34,985 nucleotides of DNA from DASPJQ01 sp035299065 (lineage in GTDB: Bacteria; Bacteroidota; Bacteroidia; Flavobacteriales_D; UBA2798), in contig DATGXI010000151.1 of assembly GCA_035299065.1 (NCBI GenBank), positions 1-34,985 of the forward strand. The letters are read 5' to 3'. The translations under genes and the position numbers were made by a program. The notes beneath the pieces are model-generated. The model saw only the letters and a program-made list of their open reading frames with translations. It made no database searches and was not told where the DNA came from. This document shows, one piece after another, positions 14,095 through 23,639 of the stretch. Numbering within the stretch: the first letter of the stretch is position 1; each line of letters opens with the position of its first letter.

Positions 14095-15798
14095 TTATAA
14101 TTTTACGAATTTCCTTGTGAATGAGCGTTGTCCGTTTGAAATCACAACACTGTAAACCCCTTCCTCAAGGTTGGTCACCAGTACCGATTTCTTTGACATT
14201 CCCGGGTTAATTGACTCACTAATAACCAGTTTACCTAATTGATCATAAATAAACAGGTTATGTACTGACTCATTAAATCCGGTTGATTCAATCACAAGCA
14301 TGTCACGTACCGGATTAGGATACATGTTGAACAGGTTTTCAATGGCGTATTCCTCTTCACCAATAACACATATGTTTTCACGACCAGCAAGTGACGTAAC
14401 CCCAGTATTTAATGGGTCAAGCCAAGGCTTTAACTGGCGATTGGTGGTTGTTCCGCAAAGATCCCAGTCATGGTAAAACTTACCATATACATCCGGATCA
14501 TCCTGGTTAACGGTTGATGAGCTTGGATCGCTTGCACCACCATCACAATATGATTGACCTCCTGAAAGTTGACCAACAATAAGGTTTGATTGGTTAAACA
14601 AAGGTGATCCTGATGATCCTCCTTCTGTTACACCCCAATTGGTTGTGGTTGCACACCAGATAACACGCCAGTGTGTATTTGCTGTTGACCAACCTGATGA
14701 AGTTGCTGCCGTACAGAATGTAGAGATTTTTTTATAGTCACCCGCAGGATGATGAACACTAACGCCATTGGTTGCACCTGTATTTACCCTGTTCCATCCA
14801 TTCAGGTATACATTATAAGCCGCAGGAAATACATTGTTACTTTCAAGTAGAATAAAGTCAGATTTGGTAATTGAACCACCAGAAACATCGTTTGAGTTGG
14901 CAATGAGTGCACCACCTGTCAATACGTTGCTGCTTGCTCCACCTGAACCGCAGCTTGAGCGTTGGTAATTGAAGTAAAATTTCCAAGCATTGAAGTCAGC
15001 CGTTGAAGCTCCTTCACCACAATGTTGTGCCGTTAAAATATAAGGTGTACAGTCACCTGCCGTATTATTAATAGCGCTACCAGAGCACCATCCCAATGAA
15101 GCCCCAACTTTAACCTGTATACGACAAACACCCCTTATTTGATCAGCAAGTGGTGTGCCCTCAGGGCATTTTACATCTACTTCGCAAATATCAGCGGCAC
15201 GCATTACATTGTCATTTTCGGTAATTGAAGGAACTTCGTGTACCGCACGGTATGCGTAACCAAATTCAGTCATACTTATAATTCCTTTACCATAAGCTTC
15301 AATTGGTTCATAATATTCAATGATGCAATCTTCACCTTTCACAAGTGCAGTTGCAAATATGCCTGACTCATGGTTATTGTAGCTTGTAAATGCGCCTAAC
15401 ATTTGTGTGCGATCACTTGAATACACATGCATACGCGAACCAGCTGGCAAATAAAAGTTATTGAAAAACAAAAGTGTTCCTTTTGCACCCGGTGAGCTCA
15501 TTTTTAAACGCCAAACCCTGTCACCATTGGCTAATAAACTCCAGGTACCGCTGTTTTGAAGGTTAATGTCAACCGGAACGGTAACACCCATCCTGTATAA
15601 CTGACCATTTTTTTCACGGGCAGCATCCTCAACTTCAAAACCGGTTAAATCCGGTGCGTTTACAATAACCTCAGCAAGGTTTGTTTCATAAAGGGAAATA
15701 TCGGCAATGGAGCTAAAGGGTTTTATTGGCATACTTTCCTGTGCTGCAGCTGTGAACAGAGAAAATAAACCAGCGAAAAAAAGTAGATTTTTCTTCAT
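14095..15798 (-). CDS. Secreted trypsin-fold serine protease (lysyl-endopeptidase-like) with T9SS domain
   Basis: This is a 567-residue protein with a signal peptide (MKKNLLFFAGLFSLFTAAAQ). An N-terminal pro-region spans about 21–195. The chymotrypsin-fold domain has all three catalytic residues in context: His259 in ILTAQHCG, Asp314 in TKSDFILLES and Ser396 in GGSSGSPLF. Many paired cysteines (205, 211, 225, 238, 250, 260 and others) fit the Lys-C-like bacterial protease group. The C-terminus (about 482–567, NMYPNPVRDMLVIES ... FTRKFVKL) is a T9SS type A domain. Cleavage specificity is not certain from sequence. Like its two M43 neighbours it should be secreted and help digest external protein. 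Its terminator follows at 14043–14074. Confidence 0.9.
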   Translation of the reverse strand: MKKNLLFFAGLFSLFTAAAQESMPIKPFSSIADISLYETNLAEVIVNAPDLTGFEVEDAAREKNGQLYRMGVTVPVDINLQNSGTWSLLANGDRVWRLKMSSPGAKGTLLFFNNFYLPAGSRMHVYSSDRTQMLGAFTSYNNHESGIFATALVKGEDCIIEYYEPIEAYGKGIISMTEFGYAYRAVHEVPSITENDNVMRAADICEVDVKCPEGTPLADQIRGVCRIQVKVGASLGWCSGSAINNTAGDCTPYILTAQHCGEGASTADFNAWKFYFNYQRSSCGSGGASSNVLTGGALIANSNDVSGGSITKSDFILLESNNVFPAAYNVYLNGWNRVNTGATNGVSVHHPAGDYKKISTFCTAATSSGWSTANTHWRVIWCATTTNWGVTEGGSSGSPLFNQSNLIVGQLSGGQSYCDGGASDPSSSTVNQDDPDVYGKFYHDWDLCGTTTNRQLKPWLDPLNTGVTSLAGRENICVIGEEEYAIENLFNMYPNPVRDMLVIESTGFNESVHNLFIYDQLGKLVISESINPGMSKKSVLVTNLEEGVYSVVISNGQRSFTRKFVKL

Positions 15799-15869
15799 GT
15801 TTAATGATGTTTAAAGTGGGTTTAGTTTGTTTTAGTGAAGGCAATTTACGAAAAAAAGTGTTCAAAATT

Positions 15870-15917
15870 GAAAAGCCTTTTAAACAAATTCGTAAAAATT
15901 TGTTTAAAAGGCTTTTC
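15870..15917 (-). terminator. Unusually long perfect hairpin after the large M43 gene
   Basis: Bases 15870–15890 pair perfectly with 15897–15917 (21 base pairs, 6-base loop). It lies 36 bases beyond the stop of the 15953–18703 gene and is followed on the minus strand by T-rich sequence, so a terminator is the natural call. It also lies about 70 bases upstream of the next gene's ATG (15798). Confidence 0.7.
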
Positions 15918-15952
15918 TTATTGACGGAGGCCCTTGTAAAAAGGGTGAGTTT

Positions 15953-18703
15953 CTATTGCACTACTATCTTTTTGGTTTGTTTAAACTCACCATTTCCAAC
16001 ACTTACAAAGTAAACACCTTTTGAGATTGACGTACCTGCCACTGGAATTTCAACAGTTGAACTACCATTACTATTCATAAGTGATTTGGTGTAAACTAAA
16101 TTTCCAATCACATCAATCATGGTAACATTCATCATTTCAGTATGACCTGAAATGTCAACCATTAAGCTCTGGCTAAGGTTCACCGGGTTAGGATAAACAT
16201 TGAACGAGAAAGCATCTTCAGCCGACTCAGAAATACCAATTACACCATTTAAATTGATGTCATCAAGATAAATGTTGTTTGATTTATCACTTGCAGTATA
16301 CTCAAATTTGAAACGCATATTGGTAGCTGATGTTGTTGATCCAAGGTTAATGGTTACCGGGGTCCAATAAGTAGCCGATGAATTTGTTGGAACATAACCT
16401 GTACCAGAAACACCTGCATTTGTTAAGGCAACACCAGAAAGGTTTTTCCTTAAAGTCCATGTTTTACCACAGTTAACTGAAGAATAAACATTCAATTCTT
16501 CAAGTAAATCGGCAATGTTTGTGGCATGTGTTGCACATGAATATTTAAATGTCAATGTAGCGCCAGTTGTAGCTGAAAGGTTATATGAAGGAGATATCAA
16601 TGCATCAACATTTCCACCTAACTGGTCAAAATATGTAAAGCTGAAGATGTCTGTTTCCTTGTGATTATTCAATTTCATACAATACGTACCTGTTGCAGAA
16701 GTTGGAAGGTTTACACGGTGCCACATAGCCTCATTCGACTCATCATTATCTGAAATCCACCAATCAGACGTTGCAGAACCTTCGAAGCTTTCGCTGTAAG
16801 GACCATAAAAATCTGTCCATGGATTAGAAACGTAAACACATTGTGTAACTGTTTTTGTATCAGAACCCGCTGCATTGCTAACAGTTAAAGTAGCTGAATG
16901 GAAACCAGGAGTTGTGTAGTTAACAACAGGATTTGCTAAAGTAGATGTTGAAGGCGTTCCACCAGGGAATGACCAGGAATACGTTGAAACAGTTCCGCGC
17001 CATGATGCATTAAAGAATGTAACATTATCACCGTTGCAAACATACCTTTCATTTGGATAAAAATCAGCAACCGGTGCGCAAAGCGGACCTGAAGGAACAT
17101 CGGTACCGGTAGCAGCAAGGTTAGCGGCCGTCCATAAATTATTACGGTATGAAATTTCCTGGTTAAGTGTATACCTCATTGCAAAAGCCTGGTCATGTGT
17201 AAACATTTTTGAACAATATGAATACTCCATATAATTCTCAACGTTTTCAATTAAACCGTAATTACCTTGTAACGTAACGTTATCAACTACAAATGTACCC
17301 GTGGTATCCTCGCAGTTATACGCATAAATACGGAACGTACGTGGACCAGTTAATAAGGTAAAGTTTGTGCCTGAAAGCGTAACCTTACTTCCCGTTTCCA
17401 TTGAAGTAGTATCTGCATCAATCATGAAAACATTTCCTGATTGAACACTTAAATCAGCATTGGCAGGTGAAATAGATGCGGCAAGGTTTGCAGCATAGCC
17501 ATCAGCATCTGAACGAACAACATATGTACGGCAACCATTTGTATCACGACCAACATGGAAAACAATTCCTGTTAATGTGTATGAATTGCCAAACACCGGT
17601 GTAACACTAAATTGATAGTATTGCGATGGATTAAGTGCCCCGGTAAAGTTTGCATAAACAGTTTCACCGTTAGCTGCACCGGTACCCCAGTCACTGTATG
17701 AAGCCATTTGGTCAAGCGTTGAGTTGGCACTAACTCCATTTGCCGTAAATTGGCTATAGATAATTGAAGTGTCAGTTTGTGTTGGAGGAGGTGTAGGATC
17801 GGTTTGACCAGATGTTGTCAATAAACTATCAAAATCATAAGCACCGCTAAGTGCAGCATTATCACACGTATTATCTAAACGAACCGTAGTGGCTGGTATA
17901 CAGGTATTGTGACCTTTGGTTTCAGGTGTATCTGCAATTCCATCGTTACCGCAGGCAACAGTAGGATCATTTGTACTACCCCAAGTATGTGAAAGGGACA
18001 GCCAGTGTCCAATTTCATGTGTTAAAGCACGCGAATTAAATGCCGATGAAGGCGAAAGACTTCCAATGTAATTATTAAGGATAATAATACCGTCAGCAAA
18101 AGCAAGGAAACCAACAGTTGCATCAGGGTAGTATGCATAACCTGCAACACCGTCTTCCATGCCATCAACAACCCATACATTTAGGTATTTGTCACGGTCC
18201 CACTGGTGAAGCTTCGAATAATCGTCACCCTGGTTAACCTCATGCGAATAATAATGGTTAATACCGTTGGTACAGTTTCCATCAGGATCTAATGTGGCTA
18301 ATTTAAACTCAATTTTTGCATCGGCAATGTAAGGGATGAACTCTGGAATAACCGTAGCAGTATCTGCATTTTTTTTGCGGAAGTCACGGTTTAGAATTGC
18401 AACCTGGTTAATCACGTTTGCGTCAGGAATATTTTCGCTTCCATAACGGTGTATAATGTGAAACACAATTGGAATAGTATATATAGTCGAATCGTCATTA
18501 CGATATGCTGCTTTGAAAACATTACGCATGAAATCGTCATGATCTTTTTGCATTTCAGGATGCGCAGCGTATAGCTTTCGTAAACGTGCATCATTTCCGC
18601 AATGATAATCACCGTCTTTTACCTGAGCGAGTGAAGGAAACGCAAATGTAAGGGCAACTGCCGCCACTACTCCTGATTTCCAATTTTTAAGTGCTTTGTA
18701 CAT
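15953..18703 (-). CDS. Large secreted M43-family metalloprotease with a domain inserted in the catalytic region, plus PKD and T9SS domains
   Basis: This is a 916-residue protein with a signal peptide (about 1–27, ending FPSLAQ). It has the zinc motif HEIGHWLSLSH (His229, Glu230, His233, His239) and the Met-turn NYMEYSY (Met492). In the paralogue at 11179–13299 these two motifs are about 50 residues apart. Here the gap is about 250, because roughly residues 285–482 are an extra beta-rich segment. That segment begins after a Pro/Thr linker (TDPTPPPTQTDTS) and contains VVRSDADGYAANLAAS and RTFRIYAYNCEDTTGTFVVDNVTL. After the Met-turn come a PKD domain (about 542–625), a jelly-roll-like region and a T9SS domain (last 80 or so residues, NVYPNPVNLSQSL ... 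KQTKKIVVQ). It is expected to be an extracellular protease. The insert may bind carbohydrate or substrate, but this is inference. Confidence 0.9.
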   Translation of the reverse strand: MYKALKNWKSGVVAAVALTFAFPSLAQVKDGDYHCGNDARLRKLYAAHPEMQKDHDDFMRNVFKAAYRNDDSTIYTIPIVFHIIHRYGSENIPDANVINQVAILNRDFRKKNADTATVIPEFIPYIADAKIEFKLATLDPDGNCTNGINHYYSHEVNQGDDYSKLHQWDRDKYLNVWVVDGMEDGVAGYAYYPDATVGFLAFADGIIILNNYIGSLSPSSAFNSRALTHEIGHWLSLSHTWGSTNDPTVACGNDGIADTPETKGHNTCIPATTVRLDNTCDNAALSGAYDFDSLLTTSGQTDPTPPPTQTDTSIIYSQFTANGVSANSTLDQMASYSDWGTGAANGETVYANFTGALNPSQYYQFSVTPVFGNSYTLTGIVFHVGRDTNGCRTYVVRSDADGYAANLAASISPANADLSVQSGNVFMIDADTTSMETGSKVTLSGTNFTLLTGPRTFRIYAYNCEDTTGTFVVDNVTLQGNYGLIENVENYMEYSYCSKMFTHDQAFAMRYTLNQEISYRNNLWTAANLAATGTDVPSGPLCAPVADFYPNERYVCNGDNVTFFNASWRGTVSTYSWSFPGGTPSTSTLANPVVNYTTPGFHSATLTVSNAAGSDTKTVTQCVYVSNPWTDFYGPYSESFEGSATSDWWISDNDESNEAMWHRVNLPTSATGTYCMKLNNHKETDIFSFTYFDQLGGNVDALISPSYNLSATTGATLTFKYSCATHATNIADLLEELNVYSSVNCGKTWTLRKNLSGVALTNAGVSGTGYVPTNSSATYWTPVTINLGSTTSATNMRFKFEYTASDKSNNIYLDDINLNGVIGISESAEDAFSFNVYPNPVNLSQSLMVDISGHTEMMNVTMIDVIGNLVYTKSLMNSNGSSTVEIPVAGTSISKGVYFVSVGNGEFKQTKKIVVQ

Positions 18704-19005
18704 ACTATTAAATTTTAATTACTGGGATGCTGTTTAGTTTATCTTCTTCTGTTATTTAAATGCTTTAAAATTTAAGATGACACCACATAAAATGTTGCAT
18801 AAAAACAAAACCGGGCTGAGTAACCTGTAATACTGATTTAAAACCTACCTGTATTCTGCTTTTAAAACTTGATAATCAGCAACTAAAATCAATTTTAACC
18901 CGCTGAAATCCGTTCGTGTACACCTTGAAACAAAAATAACAATAAAATGATATGAAATACGTTTGCAGGCTTACCGTTGGCTAATTAATATCAGCCTCTA
19001 ATTAA
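18704..19005. other. Gene-free stretch between two minus-strand genes
   Basis: About 300 bases, AT-rich. I see no open frame of interest, no strong terminator hairpin for the WG-repeat gene and no full TTG/TAnnTTTG pair for the M43 gene. The nearest is TAAATTTT on the minus strand around 18768–18775, without a suitably spaced upstream box. Confidence 0.5.
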
Positions 19006-21861
19006 CTACTTCTTAATGACTTGGCCATCAAGCTTCATGACTATTGTTTTTTGTGCCGACTTCAAAACCAGCTTATTCCATGAAGGATACTGAAGTTCAA
19101 AAGACCCTGCCGGACATTCCTGAAGGAACTGAAAATCGCGGTCCAGGAAAATTTCATTTTGACCAACCACCAACTTGAATAATATATAGCGCTTGATTGG
19201 ATATACACTGCTTATAGCCTCAGCCGAATTAATTTCCTTAAATGAGCTCTTAACCGTTTTCAAATCCTCGTCAACAAGCAACACATTTGTACGCTGGGTT
19301 CCGTAACAGTTTTCCATTATTACAAAACCACCTTTTATCGGAATAATGTCGATACCTCCATAATTGCAAAACTCAAATTCACACGCGCTTTTTTCACCTG
19401 TATTTAAATTTATGTAGTGGTAAGTACGCTTAAATTTTCCTTCAACGGCTTTAATGGAAAAGCCAAGTCCTGTTCCTTGCTTGTTGGCGGCTAAAAGATA
19501 AAAATCATCAGGAGCTTTTAATTCTTTACCGTTTGCAAAAAAACGTTTGCAGCTACCGGCAGGGCTGTTCATTGAAACACCCATTTCATAATCGGCAGCT
19601 GTGTATTTTACCAGGTCACCCAATTCATCAAAAAACCATTCGCCATATACATTCGAAAATGCCAGTTCTTTTTGAAGATAAATTCCCGTTATTGTGTTAA
19701 ACACTACTTCATCTTTTGCGTTTCGTAACTGATAATTGCCAAGAGTATCATCTACTAAATACAAATCATTCCATGGCAGCACGCGGGCGGCATACGGGTA
19801 TTTTTTTTCTTCGTACCCACTTAATGCTGTATTATGGGTATAAAAAGTCCTTCTGTAAAAACCATCGCTTTCAGGTTCATACACATATTCATTTGCCCGT
19901 TCATTCACAAACAGTTTTTCGCCAAGAATACGCGCCTCCAAACTTGAACAAGTTGTGTTTTCGCAGGTGTACTCAGGATTAATGGTCTTTAACTCAACAG
20001 GTGTTGCAATAAAGGTTTCTCCGTCAACAAAAATACTGTCGCCAAGCAGGTATCCATTGCTCAATGCCGAATAAAATATATTGGTGTAAGCGGGTTCTGC
20101 AATTTTTTGTCCTATAGGGGAGGATATGCCAATTTTTTTATTTGTAACCAGTAAATAAAAATAATCGTCCCTGCTATAATCAACAAGGTCATATACCGGT
20201 TGAATAACCCAATTCATGCGCAAAAGGTCAAACACACCTGATTTTTGTTTTTCATTTATTACAAGCGGCATGCCTGAGTGTGCATTTTCAACAATATAAT
20301 GTTTGTTGGCTCCACCATAAGCAACACCCGTAAACTGGGCTATAAATGCATTGCTTGCCAGTAATTCTGATTTGGTAATATTCTTAAACAGTTCTTTACC
20401 TTCGTTTGAATACATGGAAAACGATAGACTGTCGTTGTAAAAACGCATGCATGAAAAACCTGCCGGAACTTTATTGATTTTTGTAAACCTGCGCGGCACA
20501 ATCCATTTGCGGGTATTCAAATCAAACACACCGCTCTTGCAAATGCCCGGGTCTCCTGGCATGATGGCTGGTACTTCATTGCCTTCTGGATCTATCACCG
20601 TTACTTCTGAATCGGGTTCACGTGGTTCATAGTCATGTACGATTACAAACCTGTTAACTACTTCAACCGATGCATTTTTTACAGGGAGCTTTAAATAGGA
20701 AAAACTATCATCTGTTATGACTGTTGTATCGGTCAAATCAATATTTTCTTTATCGTTATCATTGCATTCCATAATCCAGAATGTATTCTCTGAATAACGG
20801 TTCGAATGACTTACTTTTCTAAGCTTTGTATAATCGTTGGCGTAGTGGCTTGGTGGTTCTGCTTCACCACTTTTTGAGCCTACTTTTTTATTTTTTACTG
20901 TAAACGCGGTATAGGGATAAGTAGCAGGCACATAAACAAACTCATATTTACCTGAATCAAGCGGAAAATTAAATTTCACCGGATCAAAAATTCCTTGCGT
21001 TTTTCCGTTATCAAACTTAACATAAGGCGTAAGATTTTCATACCATAAAAATTCTTCTGTTTCATGGTTGGTATATTCTGCAAGAATGGCCTTTTGACCC
21101 TTTTTCTCAATCCCCTGCCAATCCATTGCATATGTTCCTGTTTTTTCAAGTGAGGCATTGTAAACATGAACTTTTTCAACCAGTGCATTTTTAACCAACG
21201 ATATTTCCTTTACTACTATATTGTTTCCTACAATACCAATTTTTGCATAACGTGGTTCAATTACCCATTGTTTTGTTTTCAGGTCATAAACCCCGCTATG
21301 CATCACTGGTAGCGAATATGACATAACGTAATTTCCATCCTGGGCTATGGAATCAACACCGGTTGATGAACGTATAGGATAAGGATCAGGCGCTTTTTCA
21401 AATGCATTTACCAATACATAATTTTTAAAAAGGGCAAGTGTGCTTTCCGTTCGGTTATCAAGTTGGGCATACCTATCCTTTTCTTTTTCCCATGGGTAAA
21501 TGGACTCATTGTTTTGAATGGTAAACGCATCGGCCCGCTCAATGCCTGTACCAACTCTTTTATAAATGGTTTTATCAACTTGCTTAAGTAACTTATCTAC
21601 CAGCATAAGTTTGCCTTTTTTTACAACTGCAAAACGCTCGTCACTAATTGCAAGTATAAAATCAAACGCTGGCTGCACAGCAACCCATTTTTGCATTGGT
21701 TCATAAATACCCCAACCTTTTTTGGTTTTAAAATACACGAAATCGTTTGGTTTGTATACGTCCAGTACTGGTTCTTTAATACGAATGGAATCTTTCCAGT
21801 TTGGCTGCGCAATGCTCAAAAATGAAAATGTTGTGAAGAATATGGCCAGTAGAATTCTCAT
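19006..21861 (-). CDS. Large exported WG-repeat protein
   Basis: This is a 951-residue protein with a signal peptide (MRILLAIFFTTFSFLSIAQ). WG-type repeats, a hydrophobic 'GVyDl..kkWvi.p.y' unit, are seen at about 48–66 (GWGIYEPMQKWVAVQPAF), 189–205 (GVYDLKTKQWVIEPRY), 443–460 (GVFDLNTRKWIVPRRF) and 541–558 (GVFDLLRMNWVIQPVY). A weaker one starts at about 289. The repeats are widely spaced by divergent beta-rich sequence, so the whole protein is probably a set of propeller-like or beta-sheet modules in the periplasm or at the surface. Two cysteines (ENTTC/EYTC near 642–647) may pair. No catalytic motif is seen and the function of the family is unknown. It is divergent from the alkaline phosphatase gene. 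Confidence 0.8.
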   Translation of the reverse strand: MRILLAIFFTTFSFLSIAQPNWKDSIRIKEPVLDVYKPNDFVYFKTKKGWGIYEPMQKWVAVQPAFDFILAISDERFAVVKKGKLMLVDKLLKQVDKTIYKRVGTGIERADAFTIQNNESIYPWEKEKDRYAQLDNRTESTLALFKNYVLVNAFEKAPDPYPIRSSTGVDSIAQDGNYVMSYSLPVMHSGVYDLKTKQWVIEPRYAKIGIVGNNIVVKEISLVKNALVEKVHVYNASLEKTGTYAMDWQGIEKKGQKAILAEYTNHETEEFLWYENLTPYVKFDNGKTQGIFDPVKFNFPLDSGKYEFVYVPATYPYTAFTVKNKKVGSKSGEAEPPSHYANDYTKLRKVSHSNRYSENTFWIMECNDNDKENIDLTDTTVITDDSFSYLKLPVKNASVEVVNRFVIVHDYEPREPDSEVTVIDPEGNEVPAIMPGDPGICKSGVFDLNTRKWIVPRRFTKINKVPAGFSCMRFYNDSLSFSMYSNEGKELFKNITKSELLASNAFIAQFTGVAYGGANKHYIVENAHSGMPLVINEKQKSGVFDLLRMNWVIQPVYDLVDYSRDDYFYLLVTNKKIGISSPIGQKIAEPAYTNIFYSALSNGYLLGDSIFVDGETFIATPVELKTINPEYTCENTTCSSLEARILGEKLFVNERANEYVYEPESDGFYRRTFYTHNTALSGYEEKKYPYAARVLPWNDLYLVDDTLGNYQLRNAKDEVVFNTITGIYLQKELAFSNVYGEWFFDELGDLVKYTAADYEMGVSMNSPAGSCKRFFANGKELKAPDDFYLLAANKQGTGLGFSIKAVEGKFKRTYHYINLNTGEKSACEFEFCNYGGIDIIPIKGGFVIMENCYGTQRTNVLLVDEDLKTVKSSFKEINSAEAISSVYPIKRYILFKLVVGQNEIFLDRDFQFLQECPAGSFELQYPSWNKLVLKSAQKTIVMKLDGQVIKK

Positions 21862-21933
21862 GAAATGCTTTTTTGACGAATATATTTAATTTAACAACAC
21901 TGGAACAATACGCGTTTAAGCGTATTCAACCTC

Positions 21934-21971
21934 TTTTTGAACGGTGGGTTACATTAATCGTACTATATTTG
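21934..21971 (+). promoter_or_regulatory. Bacteroidota-type promoter of the alkaline phosphatase gene
   Basis: A perfect -7 box, TATATTTG, lies at 21964–21971. TTTTTG at 21934–21939 could serve as the -33 element with a slightly long 24-base spacer. The box is 15 bases before the ATG at 21987 and lies inside a longer open frame that starts at 21873. This supports 21987 as the true start. Confidence 0.6.
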
Positions 21972-21986
21972 TACCAAACAGCAAGT

Positions 21987-23639
21987 ATGTTACGTAAAAC
22001 CAGTGTGAAAGCCCTTCTTTTTCTTTTGTTTTGCCTCCCCTTTGCAGGAAAAACACAAACAACAGCTAAACCAAAACTTGTTGTGGGTATTGTTGTTGAC
22101 CAAATGCGTTATGATTACCTGTACCGCTACGAAAAAAAATACGGTAAAGGCGGACTCATGCGCTTATTAAACCAGGGGTATGCGGTACACAATTGCCATT
22201 ACAATTATATGCCAACGTATACTGGTCCGGGCCACGCAAGCATTTATACCGGTTGCACACCTTCAACCCACGGTATAATTGCCAACGACTGGTATGATAA
22301 AGCTGCAAAGGACTACGTGTATTGTGCAAAAGATACCAGTTATAAAACCATAGGAGCTCCTGGAACCGGTGGACAAAAAGCACCAACACGTATGTTAACT
22401 TCAACCATGGGCGATGAGCTGCGTATTAATACAGTTAAAAAAGCAAAAGTTTTTGGTGTGGCACTAAAGGACAGGAGTTCCATTTTACCTGCAGGACATG
22501 GGGCAAACGGGGCATTTTGGTTTGACGATGCTAGCGGTACATGGATCAGCAGTTCGTATTACTATAAAACTGAATTTCCGCAATGGATTAAAGATGTAAA
22601 TGCAAAAACCAAAGAACTTTTTTTGCATCACCTGGACAAGCCCTGGAATACATTATATGATATTTCAACTTATACGGAGAGTATTGCCGACAACAATATG
22701 TATGAGCATCCGTTACCTGGTGAAAAAGCGCCTGTTTTCCCTCATGATTTACCTGCTATAATGAAAACGGGTACCAATTATGGACTAATCAAAACAACTC
22801 CGTTTGGAAACACCATTACAAAAGACTTTGCCAAACTTATAATAGAAAACGAAGGCTTGGGAAAAGATGAAGTGACCGATATGCTTTGCATTAGTTTTTC
22901 TTCAACTGATATTGTGGGGCATAGTTTTGGCCCATCGTCAATTGAAACAGAAGATTGTTATTTACGGCTTGATAAAGACATTGAAGATTTATTGATTTTC
23001 CTGGATGCAAAAGTTGGCAAAGGAAAATACACCGTGTTTTTAACGGCCGACCACGGAGCCGTTGAAGTTCCGGCCTATTTAAAAGAATTCCATATTCCGG
23101 GTGCAACCGTAAATGAACCCGCCATTGAGAAAAAACTGGATACACTCATAGAACAAACTTTTGGTAAGGAAAATATAAACGAACATTATATTGCTTCCTA
23201 TTCAAATCAGCAGGTGTTTTTTGATGAAGATTATTTAAAACTGAAAAAAGTTTCGCTGGAAGACGCAAAAAAAGTATGTACGAGCTATTTACTGAACATG
23301 AAAGAAGTGGCAACTGTATATGATGAAAATGATATGCGCAGCGAAAGTTATGTCAAGCTGCCTGAAAGTCTTTTGCAAAACGGTTTCAACCACAAACGAT
23401 CGGGGCATTTACTGGTGAATTACCAGCCAGGAGTAATTGAATATGGCGAACAGGGCACCTCGCATGGATCGCCATATACCTATGACACCCACGTTCCCTT
23501 ATTGTTTTATGGATGCGGTATAAAAAAAGGTTCCAATTCAACGTATACGACCATAACGCAAATTGCCCCTACTATTTGTAACCTCCTGCATATTCCGTTC
23601 ACCAATGGGAGCACACCTTATGTGATCGAGTTTAAGTAA
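21987..23639 (+). CDS. pafA: PafA-type alkaline phosphatase (phosphomonoesterase)
   Basis: This protein has 550 residues from the ATG at 21987, chosen because a signal peptide (LLFLLFCLPFAGKTQ) and a promoter box fit it. An upstream ATG at 21873 would put 38 odd residues before the signal. Active-site residues match the PafA group well: Asp38 (VVDQMR), nucleophile Thr79 (PTYTGPGHAS), Asn100, and Lys161/Arg163 in LKDRSSILPAGH. Later metal ligands are in STDIVGHSFGP, LTADHGAVEVP and GTSHGSPY. PafA hydrolyses phosphate monoesters in the periplasm and frees phosphate. In characterised Bacteroidota it is expressed whether or not phosphate is scarce. Its stop overlaps the start of the next gene (TAATG), so the EamA transporter is coupled to it. 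Confidence 0.92.
   Translation: MLRKTSVKALLFLLFCLPFAGKTQTTAKPKLVVGIVVDQMRYDYLYRYEKKYGKGGLMRLLNQGYAVHNCHYNYMPTYTGPGHASIYTGCTPSTHGIIANDWYDKAAKDYVYCAKDTSYKTIGAPGTGGQKAPTRMLTSTMGDELRINTVKKAKVFGVALKDRSSILPAGHGANGAFWFDDASGTWISSSYYYKTEFPQWIKDVNAKTKELFLHHLDKPWNTLYDISTYTESIADNNMYEHPLPGEKAPVFPHDLPAIMKTGTNYGLIKTTPFGNTITKDFAKLIIENEGLGKDEVTDMLCISFSSTDIVGHSFGPSSIETEDCYLRLDKDIEDLLIFLDAKVGKGKYTVFLTADHGAVEVPAYLKEFHIPGATVNEPAIEKKLDTLIEQTFGKENINEHYIASYSNQQVFFDEDYLKLKKVSLEDAKKVCTSYLLNMKEVATVYDENDMRSESYVKLPESLLQNGFNHKRSGHLLVNYQPGVIEYGEQGTSHGSPYTYDTHVPLLFYGCGIKKGSNSTYTTITQIAPTICNLLHIPFTNGSTPYVIEFK

Noticed and set aside
21873..21986. Upstream extension of the alkaline phosphatase from an ATG at 21873
   Set aside because: The extension precedes a clear signal peptide and contains a perfect -7 promoter box, so 21987 is the better start.
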